64,000 bases of DNA from Nocardia sp. MH4 (lineage in GTDB: Bacteria > Actinomycetota > Actinomycetes > Mycobacteriales > Mycobacteriaceae): assembly GCF_019266065.1 (NCBI RefSeq), contig NZ_LPNR01000132.1:62001-126000 (forward strand), given 5' to 3'. The notes under the pieces were generated by a model, which was given only the letters and a program-made list of their open reading frames with translations, ran no database searches and was not told the origin of the DNA. The position numbers and the translations under genes are program-made. Positions 25,259 through 34,212 of this stretch are shown here, one piece after another (position 1 is the stretch's first letter; every line of letters starts with the position of its first letter).

Positions 25259-26272
25259 ATGAAGCTCTCTGCTGTACGTACCGTGGCCGCACTGCGCACC
25301 ACCGCCGTGGCTCTGACCGCCGCGCTGTCGGTGGCCGTGATCGCAGGCGGCGCCGCATCGGCCGAACCCGAGAAGCCCTCGGCCGTGTCGTCGATCGTCA
25401 AGGACGGGCGCACCTGGCACCTGAAGGTGTACTCGGCGGCGATGAAGAAGGACATCACCGTCGACGTGCAGCGCCCGGTCGACGAGTCCAAGCCCGCCCC
25501 CAACCTCTACCTGCTCAACGGCCTCGACGCCGGTGAGGGCACCGCCAGCTGGGCCGCGCAGACCAACGCCCTGGGCTTCCTGGCCGACAAGCAGGTCAAT
25601 GTCATCCAGCCGATCGGCGGCCGCGGCAGCTACTACGCCGACTGGCAGAAGGAAGACGCGCGCCTGGGCCTGAACAAGTGGAACACCTTCTTCACCCAGG
25701 AGCTGCCCCCGCTGCTCGACAGCACCCTGAACTCGACCGGCCTCAACTCGCTGGCCGGCCTGTCCACCTCCGGCACCTCGGTGCTGCAGCTGGCCGAGGC
25801 CAAGCCGGGCCTGTTCAAGTCCGTCGCCGCCTACTCCGGCTGCGCGCAGATCGCCGACCCCATGGGCAGGCAGTTCGTCAAGTTCTCCGTGGAGACCTGG
25901 GCGGGCGGTGACACCGAGAACATGTACGGCGCCGACAACGACCCGGCCTGGGTTGCCAACGACCCGGTCCTCAACGCCGAGAAGCTGCGCGGCACCAACC
26001 TCTACATCTCCAGCGGCAGCGGCCTGCCGGTGATGGAGGACGTGCGGTACTACACCGAGGGCAACGGCCCGATGGGCGTGGTCAACCTCGGCCTCGGCGT
26101 CGCGATCGAAGCCGCGACCAACGCGTGCACGCAGAACCTGAAGACCAAGCTGGACTCGCTGAACATCCCGGCGACCTACATGTTCAACCCGGTCGGCACC
26201 CACTACTGGCCGTACTGGGAGCAGGCACTGCACGAGTCGTGGCCGATGCTCGCCCAGGGCATGGGTATCTGA
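25259..26272 (+). CDS. Secreted mycolyltransferase (antigen 85-like esterase)
   Basis: A 337-residue exported protein of the antigen 85 family, which transfers mycolic acids between trehalose and the cell wall. Residues 1-35 are a signal peptide ending ASA-EP. The catalytic Ser lies in GLSTSGTS, matching the GLSMAGSS site of Ag85, and the His in GTHYWPYW. PIGGRGSYYADW corresponds to the conserved Trp/Tyr-rich region. It is direct evidence for a mycolate-bearing host. It is monocistronic and followed by a canonical terminator. Confidence 0.9.
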   Translation: MKLSAVRTVAALRTTAVALTAALSVAVIAGGAASAEPEKPSAVSSIVKDGRTWHLKVYSAAMKKDITVDVQRPVDESKPAPNLYLLNGLDAGEGTASWAAQTNALGFLADKQVNVIQPIGGRGSYYADWQKEDARLGLNKWNTFFTQELPPLLDSTLNSTGLNSLAGLSTSGTSVLQLAEAKPGLFKSVAAYSGCAQIADPMGRQFVKFSVETWAGGDTENMYGADNDPAWVANDPVLNAEKLRGTNLYISSGSGLPVMEDVRYYTEGNGPMGVVNLGLGVAIEAATNACTQNLKTKLDSLNIPATYMFNPVGTHYWPYWEQALHESWPMLAQGMGI

Positions 26273-26287
26273 TTCTCCGCACACCCG

Positions 26288-26323
26288 AAAAGGGAGGCAT
26301 CCGATCGGACGCCTCCCTTTTTC
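26288..26323 (+). terminator. Rho-independent terminator of mycolyltransferase gene
   Basis: AAAAGGGAGGC pairs with GCCTCCCTTTTT around a 12-base centre (itself a small ATCCGATCGGA dyad), ending in a T-run: a canonical intrinsic terminator, usable in both directions since the facing TetR gene ends at 26330. Confidence 0.85.
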
Positions 26324-26329
26324 GTGCGT

Positions 26330-27001
26330 TCAGGTCGGCAGCGCCGAGGTACGGACCGACAGCCCGGACCGGATGAAATAGGCGATCTCGTCGCAGATCT
26401 CGTCGACCGAGATCGCGTCACCGGGAACGGTCGCGTGCACCATCTCCTGGGCCAGGGAATTCACCGCGCCGATCAACGCCAGCGTGAACAGGTGCACGCT
26501 GCGCGATTCCGCTTCACCGCGCGCGGCGGCGCGCTGGGCTTCCCTGGTGAGCAGGCCGGAGACCGATCGCCGCTGCGCGCGTCGCCACTCCTCCACCGCC
26601 GGGCTCACACCGACCACCTCGACGTAGAACACCCTGGCCGCGCGGCGATCCCGGCAGGTCACGGCGAGAAAGGCGCGGAAGCTCTCCACCACCCGCACCA
26701 CCAGCGGCTGCTCGCTGGTGCGGGCCAGCGCCTCGTCGACACGGTGCAGCGCGGCGGTGTTGAGCCGGTCGACCAGCGCGATCAGCAGCGCCTCGCGACT
26801 GCCGATGTCCTCGTAGAAACTGCGGGTCGACACATTCGCGGTCGCGCACAGACGTTCGATCGAGGTCGACGAATAACCCTGGGTGCCGAATAGTTCCAGT
26901 GCGGCATCGGTCAACCGGTTACGCCGCATGGCCACTCGCTGCTGGCGCGACAATCCACCGTAACTACGACCACTATCGGTTTCATCCACACGCCGAACCA
27001 C
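26330..27001 (-). CDS. TetR-family regulator
   Basis: A 223-residue TetR protein. The helix-turn-helix spans about residues 25-75 (ALELFGTQGYSSTSIERLCATANVSTRSFYEDIGSREAL). The variable C-terminal domain carries one likely ligand pocket. The start is GTG 27001. It is convergent with the mycolyltransferase gene and about 100 bases upstream of the DUF3349 end, so no obvious adjacent target exists. It is related in form to the TetR at 56167-56799. Confidence 0.88.
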   Translation of the reverse strand: MVRRVDETDSGRSYGGLSRQQRVAMRRNRLTDAALELFGTQGYSSTSIERLCATANVSTRSFYEDIGSREALLIALVDRLNTAALHRVDEALARTSEQPLVVRVVESFRAFLAVTCRDRRAARVFYVEVVGVSPAVEEWRRAQRRSVSGLLTREAQRAAARGEAESRSVHLFTLALIGAVNSLAQEMVHATVPGDAISVDEICDEIAYFIRSGLSVRTSALPT

Positions 27002-27100
27002 CCGTGCATGCTAGCGCGCACCCGCCGGGCATCCGGGCGAATCGGAAATCGGTGCTGCCACGAATTCCCCTGGCCCAGCGTAATTGTCGCGCGGGTAACG

Positions 27101-27472
27101 TCAGTTCTGTTCGGGCGCCGGTTCACCTTCGTCGAGCGGCTCGGCCAATGGCCAGCCACCCGCGGCCAGATGCGAGGCCACCCGTGAGACGTCGTCGGGG
27201 GCCGGTTGCTGCTTGGCGAAATCGGCGATGGCCGCTTCGATCTCCGCCTCGCTGATCGATTCCCGGTTCGGGTTGGCTTCGATCAGTTTCTCCCCGATGA
27301 CCACCACCTCGTAGTCGGTGAGGTGCCGGTGCAGGACCGCGAACAGCGCGACATAGTCCGATTGCGGGATGCCCTGTGGATACCCGGCGCGCAGCCAGCC
27401 GAGCACGCGGGAGAGCAGGTTGCCCCGAACGGCGGGAGTGGGAATCGGATCTGTCATCGCGTCCTCGCTCAT
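27101..27472 (-). CDS. DUF3349-family protein (Rv0543c-like)
   Basis: A 123-residue soluble protein with the DUF3349 layout: RVLGWLRAGYPQGIPQSDYVALFAVL then LTDYEVVVIGEKL and SEAEIEAAI. In M. tuberculosis the relative Rv0543c also lies downstream of a small membrane protein and pitA. The ATG at 27472 overlaps the preceding stop (ATGA); ATG 27457, with GAGCGAGG upstream, is the alternative. The molecular role is unknown. Confidence 0.82.
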   Translation of the reverse strand: MSEDAMTDPIPTPAVRGNLLSRVLGWLRAGYPQGIPQSDYVALFAVLHRHLTDYEVVVIGEKLIEANPNRESISEAEIEAAIADFAKQQPAPDDVSRVASHLAAGGWPLAEPLDEGEPAPEQN

Positions 27473-27750
27473 GCTTGACCGAACAGATGGATGCCGAACT
27501 GATGGGCGATGAACGCCTTGGCGGTGAACAGGATTCCGGTGATCACCACCATGACGATGACGACCACACAGATCAGCGCACCGGCCAGCGCCGGGTAGTT
27601 CCGGCGGACGCGACCCTCGGCGTCGACCGTCTCCGCCTGGGCCCACCACCGCACCGCGAAGGCGAAGACCGCGGGCACCCCGGCGCCGAAGACCAGCGCG
27701 GCCAGCACCACTTCCCACAGTGAACTCAGATTCGTGATCACGGTATGCAC
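27469..27750 (-). CDS. Small two-helix membrane protein (Rv0544c-like)
   Basis: A 93-residue protein with two transmembrane segments, about residues 11-35 (LWEVVLAALVFGAGVPAVFAF) and 56-80 (ALAGALICVVVIVMVVITGIL), joined by a charged loop (ETVDAEGRVRRN). It sits between pitA and the DUF3349 gene, the same three-gene order as Rv0545c-Rv0544c-Rv0543c, so it probably works with phosphate transport. No enzymatic motif is visible. Confidence 0.82.
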   Translation of the reverse strand: MHTVITNLSSLWEVVLAALVFGAGVPAVFAFAVRWWAQAETVDAEGRVRRNYPALAGALICVVVIVMVVITGILFTAKAFIAHQFGIHLFGQA

Positions 27751-27762
27751 GTTCGCTCCCTT

Positions 27763-28947
27763 CTACCCGGCGTGGTTCTGTTCGACCGACGACGGCGTCG
27801 CCGCGGGCGGCACACCCTCGGGCCACTCGTTCACATTGTGGGTGCCGACCGGGTCACGCCGCGACCGGAGGTAGATGCCGAGCGCGCCGGCGATCAGGAT
27901 CGCGAACACCACCAGGACGCCGGCCAGGCCACCGATGAGGTGCGCGATGGCCCAGCAGATCGCGCCGACGATGCCTGCCATCGGCAGCGTCAGCAGCCAG
28001 GCCACGGCCATCCGGCCCATCACCCGCCACCGCACCTCGGCGCGCTTGCCGATGCCGGTGCCCAGGATCGCGCCGGTCGCGGTCTGGGTGGTCGACAGCG
28101 GCAGCCCGAAGTGCGCGGAGGTGAGGATGATCGCCGCCGAGGTGGACTCGGCGGACAGACCCTGCGGCGACTCGATCTCGACCAGACCCTTGCCCAGGGT
28201 CCGGATGATCCGCCAGCCGCCGAGATAGGTGCCCAGCGCGATGGCCACCGCACACGCCGCCATCACCCACAGCGGCATGTGGTCGTCCTTGTCGAGCGTG
28301 CCGTAGGCCACCAGCGCCAGGAAGATGATGCCCATCGTCTTCTGCGCGTCGTTGGTGCCGTGGGCCAGCGAGACCAGCGACGCGGACCCGATCTGGCCCC
28401 AGCGGAAGCCCTCGTTCGCCTTGTCCTCGTCGACGCCGTGCGTGATCCGGTACACCAGGAAGGTGGCGATGGCACCGACCATCGCGGCGATCACCGGGGC
28501 CAGGATCGCGGGCAGCACGATCTTGATCAGCACGCCCTCCGAGCCCGACGCCCAGATCACGCCGTTCCAGCCCAGCGCGGCGATCGTCGAGCCGATCAGG
28601 CCGCCGAACAGCGCGTGCGAGGAACTCGACGGCAGTCCGAGCAGCCAGGTCAGCAGGTTCCACAGGATGCCGCCGACCAGCCCGGCGAAGACGATGACGA
28701 GGAGGTCCTGACCGCCCACGTCGTTCAGTTGAACGATGCCCTTGGCCACAGTCGCCGCCACCGATACCGACAGAAAGGCGCCGATCAGATTCAGCACGCC
28801 GGAGAGCGCCACCGCCACGCGCGGCTTGAGCGCGCCGGTGGCGATCGAGGTCGCCATGGCGTTGGCCGTGTCGTGGAATCCGTTGGTGAAGTCGAATGCG
28901 AGAGCTGTGACGATGACGATCAACAGGACCATTAGTTCGGCGCTCAC
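27763..28947 (-). CDS. pitA: Inorganic phosphate transporter PitA
   Basis: A 394-residue Pit-family low-affinity phosphate permease, about ten transmembrane helices. The family signature is present in both inverted halves: FDFTNGFHDTANAMAT near the N terminus and SLAHGTNDAQKTMG later, whose GANDxxN/GTNDAQK segments line the transport site. It probably exchanges metal phosphate with protons. Start GTG 28947. It leads the pitA-membrane protein-DUF3349 operon. Confidence 0.95.
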   Translation of the reverse strand: MSAELMVLLIVIVTALAFDFTNGFHDTANAMATSIATGALKPRVAVALSGVLNLIGAFLSVSVAATVAKGIVQLNDVGGQDLLVIVFAGLVGGILWNLLTWLLGLPSSSSHALFGGLIGSTIAALGWNGVIWASGSEGVLIKIVLPAILAPVIAAMVGAIATFLVYRITHGVDEDKANEGFRWGQIGSASLVSLAHGTNDAQKTMGIIFLALVAYGTLDKDDHMPLWVMAACAVAIALGTYLGGWRIIRTLGKGLVEIESPQGLSAESTSAAIILTSAHFGLPLSTTQTATGAILGTGIGKRAEVRWRVMGRMAVAWLLTLPMAGIVGAICWAIAHLIGGLAGVLVVFAILIAGALGIYLRSRRDPVGTHNVNEWPEGVPPAATPSSVEQNHAG

Positions 28948-29010
28948 CCGAACAGTGTGTCGTATGCCGATACCGGATTGCCAAACTGTTGCAGGTAAGT
29001 CTCGAACAGG

Positions 29011-30531
29011 TCAGCTCGCGATGCCCAGCGCGCGCACCGCGTCGATGGTGTCGGCCTGCTCCGGCTCCTTGTCCGGCCGGTAGCGCAGCACTCTGGCGAA
29101 GCGCAGCGCGACACCGCCCGGATACCTGGTGCTGGTCTGGACGCCGTCGAGCGCGATCTCGACGACCAGCCGCGGGCGCAGGAACACGGCGTGGCCGTCG
29201 GTGTGGGTCTGGTGACGCGGGAACTCCGCGGTCTGCCAGCGCAGCAGCTCGTCGGTGAGGCCCTTGAACGTCTTGCCGACCATCACCGGCTCGCCCGTCT
29301 CCGGGTCGCGCGCGGCCAGATGCAGGTTCGACAAGAATCCCGTGCGCCTGCCGTAGCCCCACTCCGCGCCGATCACCAGCAGGTCGAGGGTGTGCGCCGG
29401 TTTGATCTTCTGCCACGCCTTGCCGCGCCGGCCCGCCGCGTACGGCGCGTCCAGGGCCTTGACCATCACGCCCTCGTTGCCGACGGCCAGCGCGTCGTCG
29501 TAGTACTCGGCGGCGGCCTCGGCGTCGGGGGCGATCACCGCCGGGATCACGTGCGCGCCCGCCACCCGGGCCAGCGCCGCGCGGCGGACCCGCAGCGGTT
29601 CGTCGATCAGGTCGACGCCGTCCAGGTGCAGGCAGTCGAAGAAATACGGGTGCAGCAGCAGTTCCCTGGCGTCCTCGCCGACGGTCGCGAACCGGCTCAT
29701 CGTCTCCTGGAACGGGCGCGGCCTGCCCGCGTCGGTCAGCGCGAGGGTTTCCCCGTCCAGCACCACGCCGGCGCAGTCGAGACCGGCGACCAGCTCGACC
29801 AGCTCGGGCACGCTCGCGGTGATGTCGCGCAGCGTGCGGGTGAAGACCCACACGCGCTCGCCGTCGCGATGCACCTGGATCCGGGCGCCGTCGAGCTTGT
29901 GTTCGACGCTCACCTGCGGGCCGAGTTCGGCCAGCGCCTCGTCCAGCGAGCCGCCCGGCGACGCGAGCATCGGCGCGACCGGCCTGCCGACCTCGAGCCG
30001 GAACGCGCTCAACGCGGCCGCGCCGCCGGTGAGCGCGGCGACGGCCGTCGCGGGCAGCTGACCGGAGAGCATGTGCGCGCGCCGCACGACCTCGACCGGG
30101 ATACCGGTAGCCTGCGCCAGCGCCTCGACGACGACCGCGGTGAGCGCGCCCTGGCGCAGTTCTCCGGTGAGCAGCCGGATCAGGAAGGACTGTTCGTCCT
30201 CGGTCGCGGCGGTGAACAGCGCCGTCAGCAGTTCGCGTCTGCGCAGCGTCGACCCGGTGCCGCTGAGCCCGGTGAGCGCGGTGAAGACGCCGTCCACTTC
30301 GTGGACGGTCAGGCGCGGCTCTGCGTTCGGCGGGGTTTCCAGACCGGCGACGGTGCGCCACCCCGCGCCGATCCGGCCCTGCACCAGCTCACCGGACAAC
30401 CAGGCGACAACGGTCCCGATCTCTTCCTGGCTCGCGGCGGCGAAGAGCTCGGCCAGCGCGGCGATCTTCGCCTTGCGCGACCGGGTCGCTCGCACGGCCG
30501 CCGAGGCCGCGACGACATCGCTGAACAGCAC
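29011..30531 (-). CDS. ligB: ATP-dependent DNA ligase LigB
   Basis: A 506-residue ATP-dependent DNA ligase. An N-terminal DNA-binding domain (residues 1-200) precedes the adenylation domain, where EHKLDGARIQ supplies the nucleotidyl Lys, then the OB domain with GVMVKALDAPYAAGRRGKAW and TRYPGGVALRFARV. Sequence and length match mycobacterial LigB (Rv3062), which is dispensable beside NAD-dependent LigA. The GTG at 30531 fits the family start; the frame extends to 30633 but overlaps the ramB promoter. It is divergent from ramB. Confidence 0.93.
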   Translation of the reverse strand: MLFSDVVAASAAVRATRSRKAKIAALAELFAAASQEEIGTVVAWLSGELVQGRIGAGWRTVAGLETPPNAEPRLTVHEVDGVFTALTGLSGTGSTLRRRELLTALFTAATEDEQSFLIRLLTGELRQGALTAVVVEALAQATGIPVEVVRRAHMLSGQLPATAVAALTGGAAALSAFRLEVGRPVAPMLASPGGSLDEALAELGPQVSVEHKLDGARIQVHRDGERVWVFTRTLRDITASVPELVELVAGLDCAGVVLDGETLALTDAGRPRPFQETMSRFATVGEDARELLLHPYFFDCLHLDGVDLIDEPLRVRRAALARVAGAHVIPAVIAPDAEAAAEYYDDALAVGNEGVMVKALDAPYAAGRRGKAWQKIKPAHTLDLLVIGAEWGYGRRTGFLSNLHLAARDPETGEPVMVGKTFKGLTDELLRWQTAEFPRHQTHTDGHAVFLRPRLVVEIALDGVQTSTRYPGGVALRFARVLRYRPDKEPEQADTIDAVRALGIAS

Positions 30532-30589
30532 TCGACGACCGTAGCGCGACGGTGTGACACATCGCTCAGCCCACGCTGTTAAGAATCCA

Positions 30590-30619
30590 TTGGCAAGGTT
30601 GCGAAACCGCCCATAAACT
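30590..30619 (+). promoter_or_regulatory. ramB promoter with internal RamB-like box
   Basis: TTGGCA (-35, 30590-30595) and TAAACT (-10, 30614-30619) are separated by 18 bases and place transcription start at or near the ATG at 30626, implying a leaderless or near-leaderless message. Between them AAGGTTGCGAAAC (30595-30607) differs by one base from the TTTGCGAA core of RamB sites, suggesting autorepression. Confidence 0.6.
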
Positions 30620-30625
30620 GGACAT

Positions 30626-32032
30626 ATGGCCAAGACCTATGTCGGTGCGCGGCTGCGCCAGCTGCGTACCGAGCGCGGTCTGAGCCAGGTCGCACTGGCC
30701 CAGAAGCTGGAGATCTCGGCCAGCTATCTCAACCAGATCGAGCACGACGTGCGGCCGTTGACGGTGCCCGTGCTCAAGCGGATCAACGAGGTCTTCGGCG
30801 TCGACCCGGCCTTCTTCTCCGCCCACGACGACACCCGGCTCATCGCCGAGTTGCAGGAAGTCGTGATGGACGCCGAACTCGGCATCGAGGCCGACACCCA
30901 AGAGATCGCCGACATGGTCTCGGCGCATCCGAGCATGGCGCGAGCCCTGGTCGCCATGCACAACCGATACCGCAACACCAGCGCGCAGCTGGCCGCCGCG
31001 ACCGAGGACCGCTTCTCCGACGGTTCCGGCAGCGCCGCGATCAGCAAGCCGCACGAGGAAGTGCGCGACTACTTCTATCAGCGCCAGAACTACATCGACG
31101 AGCTCGACACCGCGGCCGAGGACCTCACCGCGCGCATCCGGTTCCACGGCGGTGAGGTGAGCACCGAGATCGTCCGGCTGCTGCGCTCGCACGGGGTGCG
31201 GATCGTCGAGCGGATCGACCTGGGCGAGGGCGTGCTGCACCATTTCGATCCCGAGACCAAGCAGCTCGAGATCTCCCCGCACCTGTCCGGCGGACAGCGC
31301 ACCTTCAAGCTGGCCGCCGAACTGGCCTATCTCGAATGCGGGCCGCTGCTCGACAAGCTGGTCGAGGAGGGCAATTTCGCCTCCGAGGCGTCGCACAAGC
31401 TGGCCATGCTCGGCCTGGCGAACTACTTCGCGGCGGCGACGGTGTTGCCCTACACCCACTTCCACGAGGTGGCCGAGGACTTCCGCTACGACATCGAGCG
31501 GCTGTCGGCCTTCTTCTCCCAGAGTTACGAGACCATCTGTCACCGGCTCTCGACCCTGCAACGACCGAGCCTGCGCGGCGTACCGTTCTCCTTCGTCCGC
31601 GTCGACCGCGCGGGCAACATGTCGAAACGCCAGTCCGCCACCGGTTTCCACTTCTCCGCCAGTGGCGGCACCTGCCCGCTGTGGAACGTCTACGAGACCT
31701 TCGCCTACCCCGGCAAGATCATGACCCAGATCGCGCAGATGCCCGACGGCCGCAAATACCTCTGGGTCGCCCGCACCGTCGAACGCCGCGCCACCCGCTA
31801 CGGCCAGCCCAGCAAGACCTTCGCCATCGGCCTGGGCTGCGAACTGCGCCACGCCGGCCGGGTGGTCTACGCCGACGGCATCGACCTCGGCGAAGCCACG
31901 GCCACCCCCATCGGCGCGGGCTGCCGGGTCTGCGTCCGCTCCAACTGCCCCCAACGCGCCTTCCCCCCGCTCGGCAAGGCCCTCGACATCAGCGAACACC
32001 GCAGCTCGGTCTCGCCCTACCTGATCAAGTAG
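30626..32032 (+). CDS. ramB: RamB-type acetate-metabolism regulator
   Basis: A 468-residue regulator of the RamB/PrpR family. Residues 5-65 are an HTH_3 domain (GARLRQLRTERGLSQVALAQ, then SASYLNQIEHD); the middle is an IrrE/ImmA-like region (FKLAAELAYLECG); the C-terminal short-chain acyl-CoA regulator domain contains SATGFHFSASGGTCPLWN and the CRVCVRSNCPQRAFP cysteine cluster. It resembles M. tuberculosis Rv0465c (RamB) closely in length and motifs, and less so PrpR. RamB represses glyoxylate-shunt genes on glucose. In M. tuberculosis ramB lies beside icl1; here aceA is 29 kb away. Confidence 0.93.
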   Translation: MAKTYVGARLRQLRTERGLSQVALAQKLEISASYLNQIEHDVRPLTVPVLKRINEVFGVDPAFFSAHDDTRLIAELQEVVMDAELGIEADTQEIADMVSAHPSMARALVAMHNRYRNTSAQLAAATEDRFSDGSGSAAISKPHEEVRDYFYQRQNYIDELDTAAEDLTARIRFHGGEVSTEIVRLLRSHGVRIVERIDLGEGVLHHFDPETKQLEISPHLSGGQRTFKLAAELAYLECGPLLDKLVEEGNFASEASHKLAMLGLANYFAAATVLPYTHFHEVAEDFRYDIERLSAFFSQSYETICHRLSTLQRPSLRGVPFSFVRVDRAGNMSKRQSATGFHFSASGGTCPLWNVYETFAYPGKIMTQIAQMPDGRKYLWVARTVERRATRYGQPSKTFAIGLGCELRHAGRVVYADGIDLGEATATPIGAGCRVCVRSNCPQRAFPPLGKALDISEHRSSVSPYLIK

Positions 32033-32041
32033 GGCGAGTCC

Positions 32042-33871
32042 TCAGAAGGCGTCCTCCGGGATGGACATGATGTCGTTGTCGATGGCGGCGAGGATGTTCT
32101 TGGTGGCCGCGAGTTCGGGCAGGACGTTCTTGGCGAAGAAGCAGGCCGCGGCCACCTTGCCCTGGTAGAAGGGGCGGTCCTTGGGGGCGGCGTCGGCGGC
32201 CAGGGCCGCGGCGGCGATGTCGGCCTGGACCAGCAGACGCCAGGCGATGAGCAGGTCGCCGACCGCCATCAGGAAGCGCACCGAGCCGAGGCCGACCTTG
32301 TAGAGCTCGGTGGGGTCGGTCTGGCCCGCCATGGCGTAGCCGGTGAGGGTGGCGGCCATGGCGCCGACATCGGCCTGGGCGGTGCGCAGCAGCGCGCGTT
32401 CGGTGGCGAAGCGGCCGGTATCGCTGTCCAGGTAGGCGGTGATCTGCCCGTTGAGGTGCGCCAGCGCGACGCCGCGATCGCGAATGATCTTGCGGAAGAA
32501 GAAGTCCTGCGCCTGGATGGCGGTGGTGCCCTCGTAGAGCGAGTCGATCTTGGCGTCGCGGATGTACTGCTCGATCGGGTAGTCCTGCAGATAGCCGGAG
32601 CCGCCGAAGGTCTGCAGCGATTCGGTGAGCAACTGGTAGGCCCGCTCCGAGCCGACGCCCTTCACGATCGGCAGCAGCAGGTCGTCCACCCGGTGCGCCA
32701 GCTCCGCGTCGGCGCCGGAGACGAGCTGTGCCACGTCCTCGTTCTGATGCGCGGCGGTATACAGATACACCGCGCGCAGTCCCTCCGCGTAGGCCTTCTG
32801 CATGGCCAGCGACCGACGCACATCGGGGTGATGGGTGATGGTGACGCGCGGCGCCGCCTTGTCCGACATCTGCGTCAGATCCGCGCCCTGCACCCGCGTC
32901 TTGGCGTACTCCAGCGCGTTCAGATACCCCGTCGACAGCGTCCCGGACGACTTCACGCCCACCGTCATCCGCGCGTTCTCGATCACTTTGAACATCTGCG
33001 CGATGCCGTTGTGCACGTCGCCGACCAGCCAGCCCTTGGCTGGCACCGCGGTGCCGCCGAAGGTGACCTCACAGGTCGGCGAGGACTTGAGCCCCATCTT
33101 GTGCTCGACCCCGGTCACGTACACGCCGTTGCGATCGCCGAGCTCCAGCGTCTCGGGATCGAAGAGGAACTTCGGCACGTAGAACAGCGACAACCCCTTG
33201 GTGCCGGGACCGGCGCCCTCCGGCCGGGCGAGCACCAGGTGGAAGACGTTCTCCGCCACCTCGCCCACGTCACCACCGGAGATGAACCGCTTCACGCCCT
33301 CGATGCGCCAGGATCCGTCGGGCTGCGGCACGGCCTTGGTGCGGCCCGCGCCGACATCGGACCCCGCGTCGGGCTCGGTGAGCACCATGGTGCCCTGCCA
33401 TCCGCGTTCGAATCCGCCACGCGCCCAGCGTTTCTGCTCGTCGGTACCGATCTCGTAGAGCACCGAGCCCATCAGCGGGCCCATGTTGAAGAAGCTGGCC
33501 GCCGGGTTGGCGCAGATGACGAGCTCGTTGATCGCCCACATCAGCACGTTCGGGGCGGCGGTGCCGTCCATGCCCTCCGGCATGCCGAGGCGGAACCAGC
33601 CCGCCTCGTGCACCGCGTCGACCGTCTTGCGTAACGGTTCGGGCACGGAGATGTCGAAGGTGTCGGGATGGAAGACCACGGGGTGCCGGTCGGCCTCGGC
33701 GAACGAGTCCGCGATCGGCCCCTCGGCCAGGCGCCTGACCTCGTCGAGGATCTGCCGCACCGTCTCGGAGTCCAGGTCGCCGTAGGCGCCGGTATCCAGG
33801 AGCTTGTCGAGGTTGAGCACCTCGAACAGATTGAACTCGATGTCACGCACGTTCGCCTTGTAGTGCCCCAC
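32042..33871 (-). CDS. fadE5: Acyl-CoA dehydrogenase, FadE5 type
   Basis: A 609-residue long-form acyl-CoA dehydrogenase. The start GHYKANVRDIEFNLFEVLNLDK is diagnostic of the FadE5 group. MVLTEPDAGSDVGAGRTKA binds FAD/substrate, LQTFGGSGYLQDYPIEQYIRDAKI is the flavin-contact helix, and YEGTTAIQAQD carries the catalytic Glu. FadE5 oxidises medium to long acyl-CoAs during lipid catabolism. Start GTG 33871 with AGGAGG. It is convergent with ramB (10 bases apart) and divergent from urtA. Confidence 0.93.
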   Translation of the reverse strand: MGHYKANVRDIEFNLFEVLNLDKLLDTGAYGDLDSETVRQILDEVRRLAEGPIADSFAEADRHPVVFHPDTFDISVPEPLRKTVDAVHEAGWFRLGMPEGMDGTAAPNVLMWAINELVICANPAASFFNMGPLMGSVLYEIGTDEQKRWARGGFERGWQGTMVLTEPDAGSDVGAGRTKAVPQPDGSWRIEGVKRFISGGDVGEVAENVFHLVLARPEGAGPGTKGLSLFYVPKFLFDPETLELGDRNGVYVTGVEHKMGLKSSPTCEVTFGGTAVPAKGWLVGDVHNGIAQMFKVIENARMTVGVKSSGTLSTGYLNALEYAKTRVQGADLTQMSDKAAPRVTITHHPDVRRSLAMQKAYAEGLRAVYLYTAAHQNEDVAQLVSGADAELAHRVDDLLLPIVKGVGSERAYQLLTESLQTFGGSGYLQDYPIEQYIRDAKIDSLYEGTTAIQAQDFFFRKIIRDRGVALAHLNGQITAYLDSDTGRFATERALLRTAQADVGAMAATLTGYAMAGQTDPTELYKVGLGSVRFLMAVGDLLIAWRLLVQADIAAAALAADAAPKDRPFYQGKVAAACFFAKNVLPELAATKNILAAIDNDIMSIPEDAF

Positions 33872-34212
33872 TGGGCTCCTCCTCGACTGACCACACCCGG
33901 CCCGAGCGCCGCGTGTTCCGGCTGTTCGACGTCGTACGAATTCGAAGCGTGCCGCACCGTGGCGTCCCTACGCAACCGTAGGCGCGCAGCCCCCCGCACC
34001 AGGCTCCGAGCATTTGTTCACACGGATGAAACAGACGAAACGGACACGTGACCGAGAGATATTCCGGTGCAACAAGTTCCCTCTACTGTTCCGCTCACGA
34101 ATACAGCCGCTGTATACAACTCGGTGTACATCCAGTCACCGGGGCAGACCGCGGCGGTGTTCGTTGTGGCGCGCATGGCGCCGCCGTAACACCTGATGAG
34201 GAGAACCGCCCC
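33872..34212. promoter_or_regulatory. Divergent fadE5 / urtA promoter region
   Basis: This 341-base gap has no gene that I can see. It is AT-richer around 34010-34130. Palindromes close to urtA are ATACAGC-c-GCTGTAT (34101-34115), TGTATACA (34111-34118) and TGTACA (34125-34130). The stretch 34040-34090 (GTGACC...ATTCC...GTGCAAC) is AC-spaced enough to hold a GlnR-type site, but I cannot match a GlnR consensus by eye. Confidence 0.5.
34101..34130. promoter_or_regulatory. Palindromic operator upstream of urtA
   Basis: ATACAGC-c-GCTGTAT is a perfect 7-bp dyad overlapping TGTATACA, with TGTACA 6 bases on. The GT-n-AC spacing is like FadR/FCD-type GntR sites, and such a regulator is encoded at the end of this operon (39145-39858). 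Confidence 0.5.

Noticed and set aside
27854..30361. 835-codon minus-strand frame across pitA and ligB
   Set aside because: It is an out-of-frame shadow of the two real minus-strand genes, rich in Arg/Ala/Gly/Pro, and spans their intergenic gap.
30626..32032. PrpR (methylcitrate regulator) instead of RamB
   Set aside because: No prpC/prpD genes are adjacent, and length, N terminus and synteny with lpd and aceA fit RamB better.
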